NCBI GenBank assembly: GCA_937983635.1
Contig: CALJZR010000023.1
Coordinates: forward strand, 1 to 12,926
DNA: 12,926 nucleotides
From: an uncultured bacterium
GTDB lineage: Bacteria; Patescibacteriota; Patescibacteriia; Patescibacteriales; UBA12465
Direction of reading: 5' to 3'
The translations under genes and the position numbers were made by a program. Positions 6,776-12,879 of the stretch are shown in pieces; position 1 is the first letter of the stretch, and each line of letters begins with the position of its first letter. The notes under the pieces are model-generated. The model was not told the origin of the DNA and ran no database searches. It saw only the letters and a program-made list of their open reading frames with translations.

Positions 6776-6819
6776 TATAAAAAAATAGCCCTATTTAAGG
6801 GCTATTTTTAATTGGCGGA
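6776..6819. repeat. Right copy of the 43/44-bp direct repeat
   Basis: This matches 5388-5430 and covers the tRNA-Asp terminator and the last seven bases of that tRNA gene (6813-6819). The two copies are about 1.39 kb apart and bracket one gene. Confidence 0.8.
6779..6809 (-). terminator. Terminator of the tRNA-Asp gene
   Basis: An 11-bp stem (6781-6791 with 6799-6809, AAAAATAGCCC/GGGCTATTTTT) with a 7-nt loop lies 3 bases past the tRNA 3' end and has a T run on the minus strand. Confidence 0.85.
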
Positions 6820-6889
6820 CCGGACGGGACTCGAACCCGCGACCTCTGCCGTGACAGGGCAGCGCTCTAACCAACTGAGCTACCGATCC
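6813..6889 (-). tRNA. tRNA-Asp (GUC)
   Basis: 77 nt including an encoded CCA (6813-6815 on the minus strand). The acceptor stem is GGATCGG/CCGGTCC with a T-G wobble, the discriminator is G, the anticodon loop CTGTCAC reads GUC, and the T loop is TTCGAAC. It is probably in one transcript with tRNA-Arg, 91 bases upstream. Confidence 0.95.
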
Positions 6890-6903
6890 AATGATTAAGA
6901 TAA

Positions 6904-6951
6904 TACCGCCAAGAGCGGTACAGGGAAAATCTTAGCAAAAAGATTTTCCCT
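6904..6951 (-). other. Two hairpins between tRNA-Arg and tRNA-Asp
   Basis: Hairpin 1 has a 6-bp stem (6904-6909 with 6915-6920, TACCGC/GCGGTA). Hairpin 2 has a perfect 12-bp stem (6922-6933 with 6940-6951, AGGGAAAATCTT/AAGATTTTCCCT) with a 6-nt loop. Neither is followed by a clear T run on the minus strand, so they are not textbook terminators. They may guide processing of the two-tRNA transcript or attenuate it. Confidence 0.6.
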
Positions 6952-6980
6952 TGTAAAGGCTTTTCTTCCTTAAATCTTAG

Positions 6981-7052
6981 TGCCCCCAAAGGGAATCGAA
7001 CCCCTACTACAAGCTCCGGAAGCTTGCGTTCTATCCATTAAACTATGGAGGC
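6981..7052 (-). tRNA. tRNA-Arg (CCG)
   Basis: 72 nt. The acceptor stem is GCCTCCA/TGGGGGC with a T-G pair and discriminator A. The anticodon stem CAAGC/GCTTG encloses TTCCGGA, reading CCG, which decodes CGG. The T loop is TTCGATT. CCA is not encoded (CTA follows). Confidence 0.95.
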
Positions 7053-7068
7053 CGAGGATATCGGTTTA

Positions 7069-7097
7069 ATTATAATTAAGGGCCTATCTTTTGGCAA
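7069..7097 (-). promoter_or_regulatory. Promoter of the tRNA-Arg/tRNA-Asp unit
   Basis: On the minus strand, TTGCCA (7092-7097) and a perfect TATAAT (7069-7074) have a 17-base spacer. The start is predicted just upstream of the tRNA-Arg 5' end at 7052. Confidence 0.8.
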
Positions 7098-7121
7098 GCT
7101 TTATTGAATAATCTCTAGGCC

Positions 7122-7150
7122 TTGACTTTATTTTCGTTCTTCTCTATAAT
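7122..7150 (+). promoter_or_regulatory. Promoter of the perR-like/peroxiredoxin operon
   Basis: TTGACT (7122-7127) and TATAAT (7145-7150) have a 17-base spacer. The start is predicted near 7157 with a leader of about 37 nt. The palindrome at 7147-7169 overlaps the -10 and the start point. Confidence 0.85.
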
Positions 7151-7169
7151 GGATAATAGTTATCCATTA
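7147..7169. promoter_or_regulatory. Probable PerR/Fur-type operator
   Basis: Perfect 10-bp arms (TAATGGATAA at 7147-7156, TTATCCATTA at 7160-7169) surround TAG. The centre reads as a 7-1-7 box (GGATAAT-A-GTTATCC), close in form to Fur and PerR boxes. Its position over the -10 and start of a Fur-family gene fits autorepression. Confidence 0.7.
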
Positions 7170-7193
7170 ATAAATATTATCAATTATTTTATT

Positions 7194-7604
7194 ATGGTCA
7201 GTAAACAGGAGCTCGACGCCCGCCTAGAAAATTTTAAAAAAGTAAGCCGTGAACACAAATTACCCCTTACTCCGCAGAAATTAGCGATTTTCCGGACATT
7301 AGCCAACTCCTGTGCCCACCCCGGCGTTCAAGAAATCTATCACCGCGTTAAGGAAGAATTTTCGAATATTTCTCTAGCTACGGTCTATAAGAATCTGAAA
7401 AAGTTTGCGGATCTGGGACTAATTACCGAAATTCCTATTCCGGGCGAAGCCCCTCGTTATGACGCCAAGTTAGATACTCATGGCCACGCGGTTGATACCG
7501 CGGATGGTCGCGTCTACGACCTAGAAATTTCTGCCAGCTTGCCTCTCCCTGATAAAATTCTCGGGAAGAGTGTGAAGCAGGCGCAAGTGATTTATTATTT
7601 ATAA
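7194..7604 (+). CDS. perR: PerR-like peroxide-sensing regulator (Fur family) lacking structural-zinc cysteines
   Basis: 136 residues from ATG 7194. This start was chosen because an upstream in-frame ATG at 7122 would lie in the promoter -35. It has an N-terminal winged helix with recognition helix SNISLATVYKNLKKFADLGLI (57-77) and a short dimerisation domain. Residues H42, D90, H96, H98 and D109 fall at exactly the spacing of the five regulatory-metal ligands of Bacillus PerR (H37, D85, H91, H93, D104), including the diagnostic last Asp. The CxxC of the structural zinc site is replaced by D101-T-A-D104, and the C-terminal CxxC is absent; the only cysteine is C40. Peroxide sensing would be by histidine oxidation at bound iron, per the family. 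It is followed 11 bases later by a peroxiredoxin, its likely target. Confidence 0.85.
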   Translation: MVSKQELDARLENFKKVSREHKLPLTPQKLAIFRTLANSCAHPGVQEIYHRVKEEFSNISLATVYKNLKKFADLGLITEIPIPGEAPRYDAKLDTHGHAVDTADGRVYDLEISASLPLPDKILGKSVKQAQVIYYL

Positions 7605-7615
7605 CGATATAAATT

Positions 7616-8140
7616 ATGTTAAACATCAATCAAGCCGCTCCTGACTTTAAAGGAGTTAAAGCTTATCATCAAGGCGAATTCAAAGACATCAGCCTGGCCG
7701 ACTATGCTGGCCGCTGGCTTATCTTATTTTTCTATCCTCGCGATTTTACCTTCGTCTGTCCGACGGAGCTGCGTGGTTTTGCCAAACAAGAAGATGACTT
7801 TAAAGCTCTAAACTGTGACATCTTGGCCGCTTCGACGGATTCAGAATGGTCACATAAGAACTGGTTTGAAAAAGATCTTCCGGAAGTAAAGTATCCGGTC
7901 TTAGCCGACACCACCCAAGCGCTGACACGCGCTTATGGGGTACTCAACGAAACTGACGGTTCGGCTGACCGCGGTCTTTTTATTATTAATCCGGAAGGAG
8001 AGATTAAATATATCATCGTCTCCGCTGGTTCGGTTGGCCGTTCGGTCTCTGAAACTCTACGCGTTTTAAAGGCGGTGCAGAGCGGCGAACTTTGCCCCTT
8101 AGAGTGGCATAGTGGTGAACAGACTTTAGGTAAAGCCTAA
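7616..8140 (+). CDS. ahpC: Typical 2-Cys peroxiredoxin (AhpC/Prx1 type)
   Basis: This 174-residue peroxiredoxin reduces hydrogen and organic peroxides in the cytoplasm. The peroxidatic site is FYPRDFTFVCPTEL (39-52), with C48 and T45 in the usual PxxxTxxC arrangement; R119 in RGLFIINP is the likely active-site arginine. The resolving cysteine is C160 in GELCPLEW, typical of Prx1/AhpC proteins. The start at 7616 is 11 bases after the regulator's stop, so the two share a transcript and the operator at 7147-7169. No AhpF or thioredoxin reductase gene is in the window, so the electron donor is unknown. A good terminator follows. Confidence 0.95.
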   Translation: MLNINQAAPDFKGVKAYHQGEFKDISLADYAGRWLILFFYPRDFTFVCPTELRGFAKQEDDFKALNCDILAASTDSEWSHKNWFEKDLPEVKYPVLADTTQALTRAYGVLNETDGSADRGLFIINPEGEIKYIIVSAGSVGRSVSETLRVLKAVQSGELCPLEWHSGEQTLGKA

Positions 8141-8162
8141 ATTATCAAAATTGTTTAATCTC

Positions 8163-8187
8163 AAAAGCCTCCTTTCGGGGGCTTTTT
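8163..8187 (+). terminator. Terminator of the regulator/peroxiredoxin operon
   Basis: A 10-bp stem (8163-8172 with 8177-8186, AAAAGCCTCC/GGGGGCTTTT, one T-G pair) with a TTTC loop and a T run lies 22 bases after the peroxiredoxin stop. Confidence 0.9.
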
Positions 8188-8247
8188 GTTTGGCTGTCTG
8201 GATTTTTAAGCTCCATCTGTGTTATGGTATCCTTATAATCTTATTTT

Positions 8248-8754
8248 ATGAATTACAATCTTCATCCCATCTTCGTTCACTTCCCCATCGCCTTCTTTTT
8301 GCTGTACTCCTTATTGCGCCTTTTCCCTTGGCCCAAAAAACTACCAACGGTTGATTGGCATTTACCCCGTATCGTGCTTCTTATCGTCGGCCTCTTAGGG
8401 GCTTGGCTGGCAAACGTGACTGGAGAAATTGCGAGTGATCTCGTACGTCCCGACCATGCTTTAGTGGAAATGCACGAGAGTTTTGCCGGCGCCTCCGTTA
8501 ATCTCTATGTCTTCTTATTGATTCTCGAATTAATTATTTTTATCCCTCCTCAATGGCTTGATAATGAGATTGGTCGGCGCTTGCAACCATTATTGGCGAA
8601 GGTCAAAAAAATATTATCCACTTGGTTGTTCCGTTTGTTAGCTTTAGTGGGAGCCGTCTTGATTGCTATCACCGGCCTGCTCGGCGGCGTGATGGTCTAC
8701 GGTGTATCGGCCGATCCTTTAGCGGCTCCGATGTTGAAATTATTAGGTCTCTAA
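8248..8754 (+). CDS. DUF2231-type integral membrane protein
   Basis: 168 residues with about four transmembrane segments (roughly 9-26, 42-57, 85-101 and 126-150). The N-terminal LHPIFVHFPIAF (5-16, H6 and H11), an internal TGE (58-60), H70 and H76 flanking the second loop, and GLLGGVMVYGV near the end match the DUF2231 family. Its function is unknown; conserved histidines in or near the membrane have suggested metal or heme binding, but that is speculation. A TATAAT at 8234-8239 lies so close to the ATG that the transcript could be almost leaderless. It is followed after 6 bases by another small membrane protein and probably shares its operon. Confidence 0.8.
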   Translation: MNYNLHPIFVHFPIAFFLLYSLLRLFPWPKKLPTVDWHLPRIVLLIVGLLGAWLANVTGEIASDLVRPDHALVEMHESFAGASVNLYVFLLILELIIFIPPQWLDNEIGRRLQPLLAKVKKILSTWLFRLLALVGAVLIAITGLLGGVMVYGVSADPLAAPMLKLLGL

Positions 8755-8760
8755 GCAATT

Positions 8761-9171
8761 ATGAAAAAAATTATTCTCAAGAATGATTTCCGTTTTTGGC
8801 GGCAGCTGATTAATGTCTGGTCCTTCATCTTCTTTGCCTTAATTATTTCCGATTTCTTTCATGCCAATGCCTACGAAGAGATTTTAAATGCCATCGGCAC
8901 TATTTACGTCAGCATCTTGGCCATCTATGTCAGCAACAAAGAGTTTGAGCGTTGGTATGACCAGCATGAAGAGAGTCACCCCGGAGAAATTTTCGTAGTT
9001 ATTTGGTCGGCCTTAGTAATTTCTCTTTTGATTTTAGATTACTTTTACGGAGAGGCCTATAAACTCCCGAGTGCGGTGGTCTCTGCCTATATCGCCGTCC
9101 TCACCATCTTGGTAATTACCCGCAAGTCCAAGGAGCTATATCATCTCCGTTCGCAGAAAAAGAAAAAATAG
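8761..9171 (+). CDS. Small four-helix membrane protein, unknown function
   Basis: 136 residues; family not recognised. Four hydrophobic segments are visible (about 18-33, 42-58, 79-96 and 103-119), arranged as two similar pairs: the motifs ISDFFHANAYEEI (29-41) and ILDYFYGEAYKLP (91-103) look like counterparts, suggesting an internal duplication. A charged loop (NKEFERWYDQHEESHPGE, about 59-76) joins the halves, and the C-terminus is a lysine-rich tail. The positive ends suggest cytoplasmic N- and C-termini. It lies 6 bases after the DUF2231 gene, so the two are probably co-expressed. A terminator shared with convergent glmS follows. Confidence 0.75.
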   Translation: MKKIILKNDFRFWRQLINVWSFIFFALIISDFFHANAYEEILNAIGTIYVSILAIYVSNKEFERWYDQHEESHPGEIFVVIWSALVISLLILDYFYGEAYKLPSAVVSAYIAVLTILVITRKSKELYHLRSQKKKK

Positions 9172-9182
9172 TTTTTATTAAC

Positions 9183-9211
9183 AAAACGCCGCTGGTTCAG
9201 CGGCGTTTTTT
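9183..9211. terminator. Bidirectional terminator between convergent units
   Basis: A 12-bp stem (9183-9194 with 9198-9209, AAAACGCCGCTG/CAGCGGCGTTTT) with a 3-nt loop and T tracts at both ends lies between the plus-strand membrane operon and the minus-strand glmS gene. Confidence 0.9.
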
Positions 9212-9219
9212 GTATTTAA

Positions 9220-11058
9220 CTATTCCACGGTGACTGACTTGGCGAGATTGCGGGGCTTGTCGATGTTGGTACCGCGGCCACGGGCCACGTAATAGGCGAA
9301 GAGCTGAGTGGGAATGACGGTGAGGAAGGGATAGAAGATGGGTCGGCACTCCGGAATGACAATAGTTTCATCCACTCTCTCTCGTACCACCGGGTCATCG
9401 CCACTAGTGATGGCAATAATCTGTCCTTGCCGGGCGCGGATCTCCAAAAGATTATTAATCACCTTATCATATTGCTCGTCTTTAACGGCAATGAAGAAAG
9501 AAGGAAGTTTGTCATCGATGAGAGCAATGGAGCCGTGTTTCATTTCTCCAGCTGAGAGTCCTTCGGCGTGGATATAGGAAACTTCTTTTAGTTTCAAAGC
9601 CCCTTCTAAGGCGATGGGGAAATTTTGACCACGACCAAGATAGAGAAAATTGGGGGCGTCTTGATATTTAAGGGCTAAGGATTCTATCAGCGGGCTGTTG
9701 AGCAGAATTTCTTTTATTTTCAAAGGTAGAGCCGCTAGTTCTTGCCAGAGTACTTGTTTTTCTTGAGCTGTTATCTTTTTCCGCCACTGGCCGCACTGAC
9801 TAGCGAGCAGAAAGAGGACTGCTAATTGGGTAGTGAAGGCTTTGGTAGAAGCGACGCCGATTTCTGGTCCGGCGGCGGTCAGGAAATGGGCGTCAGAGAG
9901 ACGGGTAAGGGCGGAGTTAGCAACATTACAGATACTGAGCACGGTCGCTCCCGCCTCTTTAGCCGCTTGGGCCGCTTGCAGGGTGTCGGCCGTGCTTCCC
10001 GATTGTGAGATGGCAATAATTAAATCATCGGGACCGACGCCCCCGGCTAGAAATTCGGAGGCGTATTCACAATAGGTGGGGAGACCGGCGAGCTCTTGAA
10101 AGAAATGTCGGGCGACTAGGCCGGCATGCCAAGAGGTCCCGCAAGCGATGATGACAATTTTTCTTAGCTTTTTTGTTTTTGTTTGCCAAGGTTGCAGCGC
10201 TTCTATGAGCTTCTCTCCTTTGTTAGCGCTAAAGCGGTTAATAGTTTCGGCAATTACTTTTTCTTGTTCAAAGATTTCTTTTAACATGAAGTGGGGATAG
10301 GCACCTTTTTCCAGGCTGTCGGCGCTGGTATCTAGGGTTTCCCAAGGAATTACTTCTTCTTGGCGGGTAGTGAGGTTAAATAATTTACATAAGCCGTTTT
10401 TGCCAATGACGGCCAGTTGACCCAGGGCGATGGGGGCGGCTTCGTGAGCGTAGCCGGCGAGAGCGTTGCGGTCAGAACAAATCATTAACTCTTTATCTTT
10501 CGACCGAGCCAGAAAAAGTTCACCCCCTAAGTTACAGGCATAGAGTTTTTCGGCTTGTTGACGATCATGGAGAACAAAAGCGGAGCGGCCTTCTAAGGCG
10601 GAAGCGTAGTTAAAGATAACTTCCTGTAAATCACTTTGATCTTGGGCTTGCTGGTGGCGAAAATAGTTAACTAAAACCTCGGTGTCCGTTTCGCCATAGA
10701 AAGAGATATTTTGCGCTTGCAGAGCTTCTTTAAGTTTGTAGTAGTTGAGCACCGTGCCGTTATGGACGATGGTCAGTTCTTCGTCTTGAGAATGGTGGGG
10801 ATGGGCATTGAGCTTCGTGGCCGGACCGTGGGTGGCCCAGCGGGTATGACCTAAACCGATATTACCTTTGGGCTCTTGTTGTTCTAAAGATTTTTCTAAA
10901 TGTTCAATCGGTCCCGCTTCTTTATCTAAACTCAAGCGACCATTGTCACAGAGAGCAATGCCGGCGCTGTCATAGCCACGGTATTCTAAACGTTTGAGCA
11001 GATTGAGAATAATGGGATAGGCCGGCTTATCACCGACATAGGAGGCAATGCCGCACAT
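9220..11058 (-). CDS. glmS: Glutamine-fructose-6-phosphate aminotransferase (isomerising)
   Basis: 612 residues, full length for GlmS. It converts fructose-6-phosphate and glutamine to glucosamine-6-phosphate, the first step to UDP-GlcNAc and peptidoglycan. The N-terminal glutaminase domain starts MCGIASYVGD, with C2 as nucleophile after Met removal, and has R73-W74 in HTRWATHG, NAHPH (84-88) and HNGT (99-102). The isomerase half has two SIS domains: ACGTSWHAG (305-313) and SQSGSTADT (351-359), then LGRGQNFPIALEGALKLKE (474-492), H508 in MKHGS and K607 in the C-terminal AKSVTVE. All key residues are intact. It is the second gene of an operon with a TrmB-like regulator 3 bases upstream. No glmS ribozyme is possible in that 3-base gap, so control probably comes from the regulator. 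Confidence 0.97.
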   Translation of the reverse strand: MCGIASYVGDKPAYPIILNLLKRLEYRGYDSAGIALCDNGRLSLDKEAGPIEHLEKSLEQQEPKGNIGLGHTRWATHGPATKLNAHPHHSQDEELTIVHNGTVLNYYKLKEALQAQNISFYGETDTEVLVNYFRHQQAQDQSDLQEVIFNYASALEGRSAFVLHDRQQAEKLYACNLGGELFLARSKDKELMICSDRNALAGYAHEAAPIALGQLAVIGKNGLCKLFNLTTRQEEVIPWETLDTSADSLEKGAYPHFMLKEIFEQEKVIAETINRFSANKGEKLIEALQPWQTKTKKLRKIVIIACGTSWHAGLVARHFFQELAGLPTYCEYASEFLAGGVGPDDLIIAISQSGSTADTLQAAQAAKEAGATVLSICNVANSALTRLSDAHFLTAAGPEIGVASTKAFTTQLAVLFLLASQCGQWRKKITAQEKQVLWQELAALPLKIKEILLNSPLIESLALKYQDAPNFLYLGRGQNFPIALEGALKLKEVSYIHAEGLSAGEMKHGSIALIDDKLPSFFIAVKDEQYDKVINNLLEIRARQGQIIAITSGDDPVVRERVDETIVIPECRPIFYPFLTVIPTQLFAYYVARGRGTNIDKPRNLAKSVTVE

Positions 11059-11061
11059 AGA

Positions 11062-11802
11062 TTAAGCTAAACGATTCCACAAGCTGAGGAAAATCGTTTT
11101 TTGCGTATTATAAATCATTTGGTTTTCAATCAAGACCCCTACCGGCAAGCCTTGCTTGTCGCGGGAGATAAAAGCACACTTGTTGGCATAGATGAGAATG
11201 AAAGTCGCCGATTGGTCATCACTATCTAGCCAACGTCTCTCGTCTAAACCGTTAGTGCCGCCGCCCTTAGCTAAGGAAATCGCTTTAACGTAGATATTTC
11301 TTTTTTTTCGTTCATCATTGAAGTTGGGGAAGGCGCGCTTGATATCACTGCTCGCATCTTTAGCGGAATAGACAAAGTATTCTTTCTCTTCTTTATCCTG
11401 CAGGGTTTCTAAGAGATCATTTAAGATGGCGCGGATGCCGGCATCTTCTTCATATAATTTTGTTACTGGTTGTTTATCGGCTTGGCCGCGGATTGATTTT
11501 AATTCTAAAACTAAAGAGCTCATTTGTTCGCTTAAATCACGCACTCGGTCTTCTTCTATTTGCACTAAGCGTTGCAGTTGTTCCGGGCTCTCGGCTACAA
11601 ATTTTTGTTTGGTGGCATCATTGTAGTAGCTGACTAAACCTTTTTCTTGCAGGTTTTTAAGCACTTCATAAACACTGCCGCGGTTTAGCTTGACGCTTTC
11701 CGCTAAGCGGCGCACGGAGATTGGTCCGGCTTCAAGAAGTTTCAGGTAGATTGTCACCTCTTTTTCGGCTAGGCCTAATTTTTTGAGAATAGTAATTTCC
11801 AT
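11062..11802 (-). CDS. TrmB-like transcriptional regulator
   Basis: 246 residues. The N-terminal winged helix (1-70) contains LGLAEKEVTIYLKLLEAGPISVRRLA and the helix-turn-helix LNRGSVYEVLKNLQEKGLV (39-57), typical of the TrmB family. A coiled coil (about 75-105) supports dimerisation, and the C-terminal half (110-246) is the phospholipase-D-like effector domain seen in TrmB-type proteins. TrmB proteins usually sense sugars. Being first in an operon with glmS, with stop and start 3 bases apart, it may sense an amino-sugar or sugar phosphate and control its own operon; that is inference. A near-consensus promoter precedes it. Confidence 0.85.
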   Translation of the reverse strand: MEITILKKLGLAEKEVTIYLKLLEAGPISVRRLAESVKLNRGSVYEVLKNLQEKGLVSYYNDATKQKFVAESPEQLQRLVQIEEDRVRDLSEQMSSLVLELKSIRGQADKQPVTKLYEEDAGIRAILNDLLETLQDKEEKEYFVYSAKDASSDIKRAFPNFNDERKKRNIYVKAISLAKGGGTNGLDERRWLDSDDQSATFILIYANKCAFISRDKQGLPVGVLIENQMIYNTQKTIFLSLWNRLA

Positions 11803-11826
11803 ATGGGCTTATTATTTATGGATTAT

Positions 11827-11856
11827 ATTATATATCTTCTTGATAATAAGTGTCAA
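11827..11856 (-). promoter_or_regulatory. Promoter of the TrmB-like/glmS operon
   Basis: On the minus strand, a perfect TTGACA (11851-11856) and a perfect TATAAT (11827-11832) have an 18-base spacer. The start is predicted near 11820 with a leader of about 18 nt. The rest of the 11803-11983 gap is AT-rich, with no gene seen. Confidence 0.85.
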
Positions 11857-11938
11857 CTTTTCTCTGACAATAATTATTATTACTTAATTTTTTGTTTAAT
11901 ATTAAATATTATTTAATCTACTGTCTGTTTTTATAAAA

Positions 11939-11964
11939 TAAAAAGCCCTCAAAAAAGAGAGCTT
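11939..11964 (-). terminator. Terminator of the S51-like/membrane protein operon
   Basis: An 8-bp stem with one mismatch (11943-11950 with 11957-11964, AAGCCCTC/GAGAGCTT) and a 6-nt loop is followed by T-rich sequence on the minus strand. It lies 20 bases past the stop. Confidence 0.6.
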
Positions 11965-11983
11965 AATTTAAAGCAATATTTTT

Positions 11984-12307
11984 TTAGGCCTCAATCAGGG
12001 CGATACTAATTATGCCGAGGACAATGCCGAGCTTATTGACTAATGATAGGTTGTCATGGAAATAGAAGACGCCTACTAAGACGACGATAATGAGATTGAC
12101 GATAGTGACGACCGAAATGGCTTTGGACAAGACTTCGTGTTTGAGAGAAAAGGCCCAGAGAATGACGGCCCCGAGATAGAGGGCGAGGCCAAGGGCAAAG
12201 ATTAGGTTTTTATTATCCAGCGCCCATTTCTTTAAAACAATATCACCGCCGGCCTCTAAGATGGCCGCTAAGATAACGAGGATAAAAAATAGTTTTTTAT
12301 TAAGCAT
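11984..12307 (-). CDS. Small EamA/SMR-like four-helix membrane protein
   Basis: 107 residues from the ATG at 12305-12307, which lies one base after the upstream gene's stop. An in-frame ATG at 12325 would overlap that gene by 17 bases and is less likely. Four transmembrane segments (about 5-21, 34-53, 63-82 and 86-106 of this start) are visible. The first carries a glutamate in AAILEAGGDIVLKKWA, near the place of the essential membrane glutamate of SMR transporters such as EmrE. It resembles half of an EamA/drug-metabolite transporter and would work as a dimer. The substrate is unknown. It is co-transcribed with the S51-like gene. Confidence 0.75.
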   Translation of the reverse strand: MLNKKLFFILVILAAILEAGGDIVLKKWALDNKNLIFALGLALYLGAVILWAFSLKHEVLSKAISVVTIVNLIIVVLVGVFYFHDNLSLVNKLGIVLGIISIALIEA

Positions 12308-12308
12308 T

Positions 12309-12879
12309 TTATTTTTTAAAATCAACCAAGCCCTTTCCTAATTGTTTTATTTTCTTGGGAAAAGACTCGGTATCAATCACGGCCGCAGTCAGAGAATCAA
12401 TGCCTAGGCCATATTTGGCGCCACTTTCTTTAACGCCTAAGCTTAGCAGACGGCTTCTTTTTCTTTGGGTATAGTGCGGTTCAATCACCGTGTCTTTAAT
12501 AACATCTAAACCTTTTACCATCAGGCTTTTAGGATCACTCCCTTTAGGGCGGAAGTATTTACCTAGAATTTTCGCGCCGGCCGATTCACCAATAATGCAA
12601 TCGGCGGCCATGATTAAGGGTACTAGGCGCTTATCGGTTTTTAACTTCCGGGCGAGGTTAGTGATTTGGCTGCCGCCACTAATAAAAAGCAAAGGGGCAT
12701 TAGCTCGGTTTATATCTTGGCTGTTTTCCGCATTTAAATATTTAATTTGCGGATTAAGTTTAATATTGCGGTGGAACCAGTCACCCTGCCATTCTTCTTC
12801 GTGCGTGCTGGTGCGAGCAAAAGGAATATGTAAAATTTGTTTGGGCTTGAGTTTTTTTATGACTTTTTCGATCATTTTT
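12309..12879 (-). CDS. Peptidase S51 (dipeptidase E/cyanophycinase-like) family protein, 5' end missing
   Basis: At least 188 residues are present; the frame is open into the adapter, and the first ATG (12875) is probably internal, because S51 proteins have about 20-30 more residues with the first beta strand and a glycine loop before this point. Visible motifs are FISGGSQITNLARKL (64-78), the nucleophile elbow IIGESAGAKIL (94-104, S98), EPHYTQRKRSRL (132-143, H134, like the DxHFxxRxRxxRL motif of cyanophycinases) and GIDSLTAAVID (158-168). The class I glutamine-amidotransferase-like fold with a Ser-His pair suggests hydrolysis of small acidic peptides; the exact substrate is unknown. Numbering is from the ATG at 12875. 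The small membrane protein follows after 1 base. Confidence 0.85.

Noticed and set aside
416..6809. The three AAAATAGC-type hairpins (416, 5391, 6779) as a mobile repeat or CRISPR-like family
   Set aside because: The first differs in loop and flanks and fits a simple terminator; spacing is irregular and there are no spacers. Only the latter two share flanking sequence.
7122..7193. N-terminal extension of the PerR-like protein from the ATG at 7122
   Set aside because: It would start inside the promoter -35 and span the -10 and operator; Fur-family proteins align from about 7194.
7435..7629. Minus-strand frame across the regulator's end
   Set aside because: A shadow of the PerR-like and peroxiredoxin genes, which have clear conserved motifs on the other strand.
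8151..8354. 67-residue plus-strand frame after the peroxiredoxin
   Set aside because: It overlaps the terminator and the DUF2231 start in a different frame and has no family features.
9826..10075. Plus-strand frames inside glmS
   Set aside because: Antisense shadows in a GC-richer gene; glmS is intact and unambiguous.
11059..11061. glmS ribozyme or riboswitch upstream of glmS
   Set aside because: Only 3 bases separate glmS from the regulator gene, leaving no room for a leader RNA.
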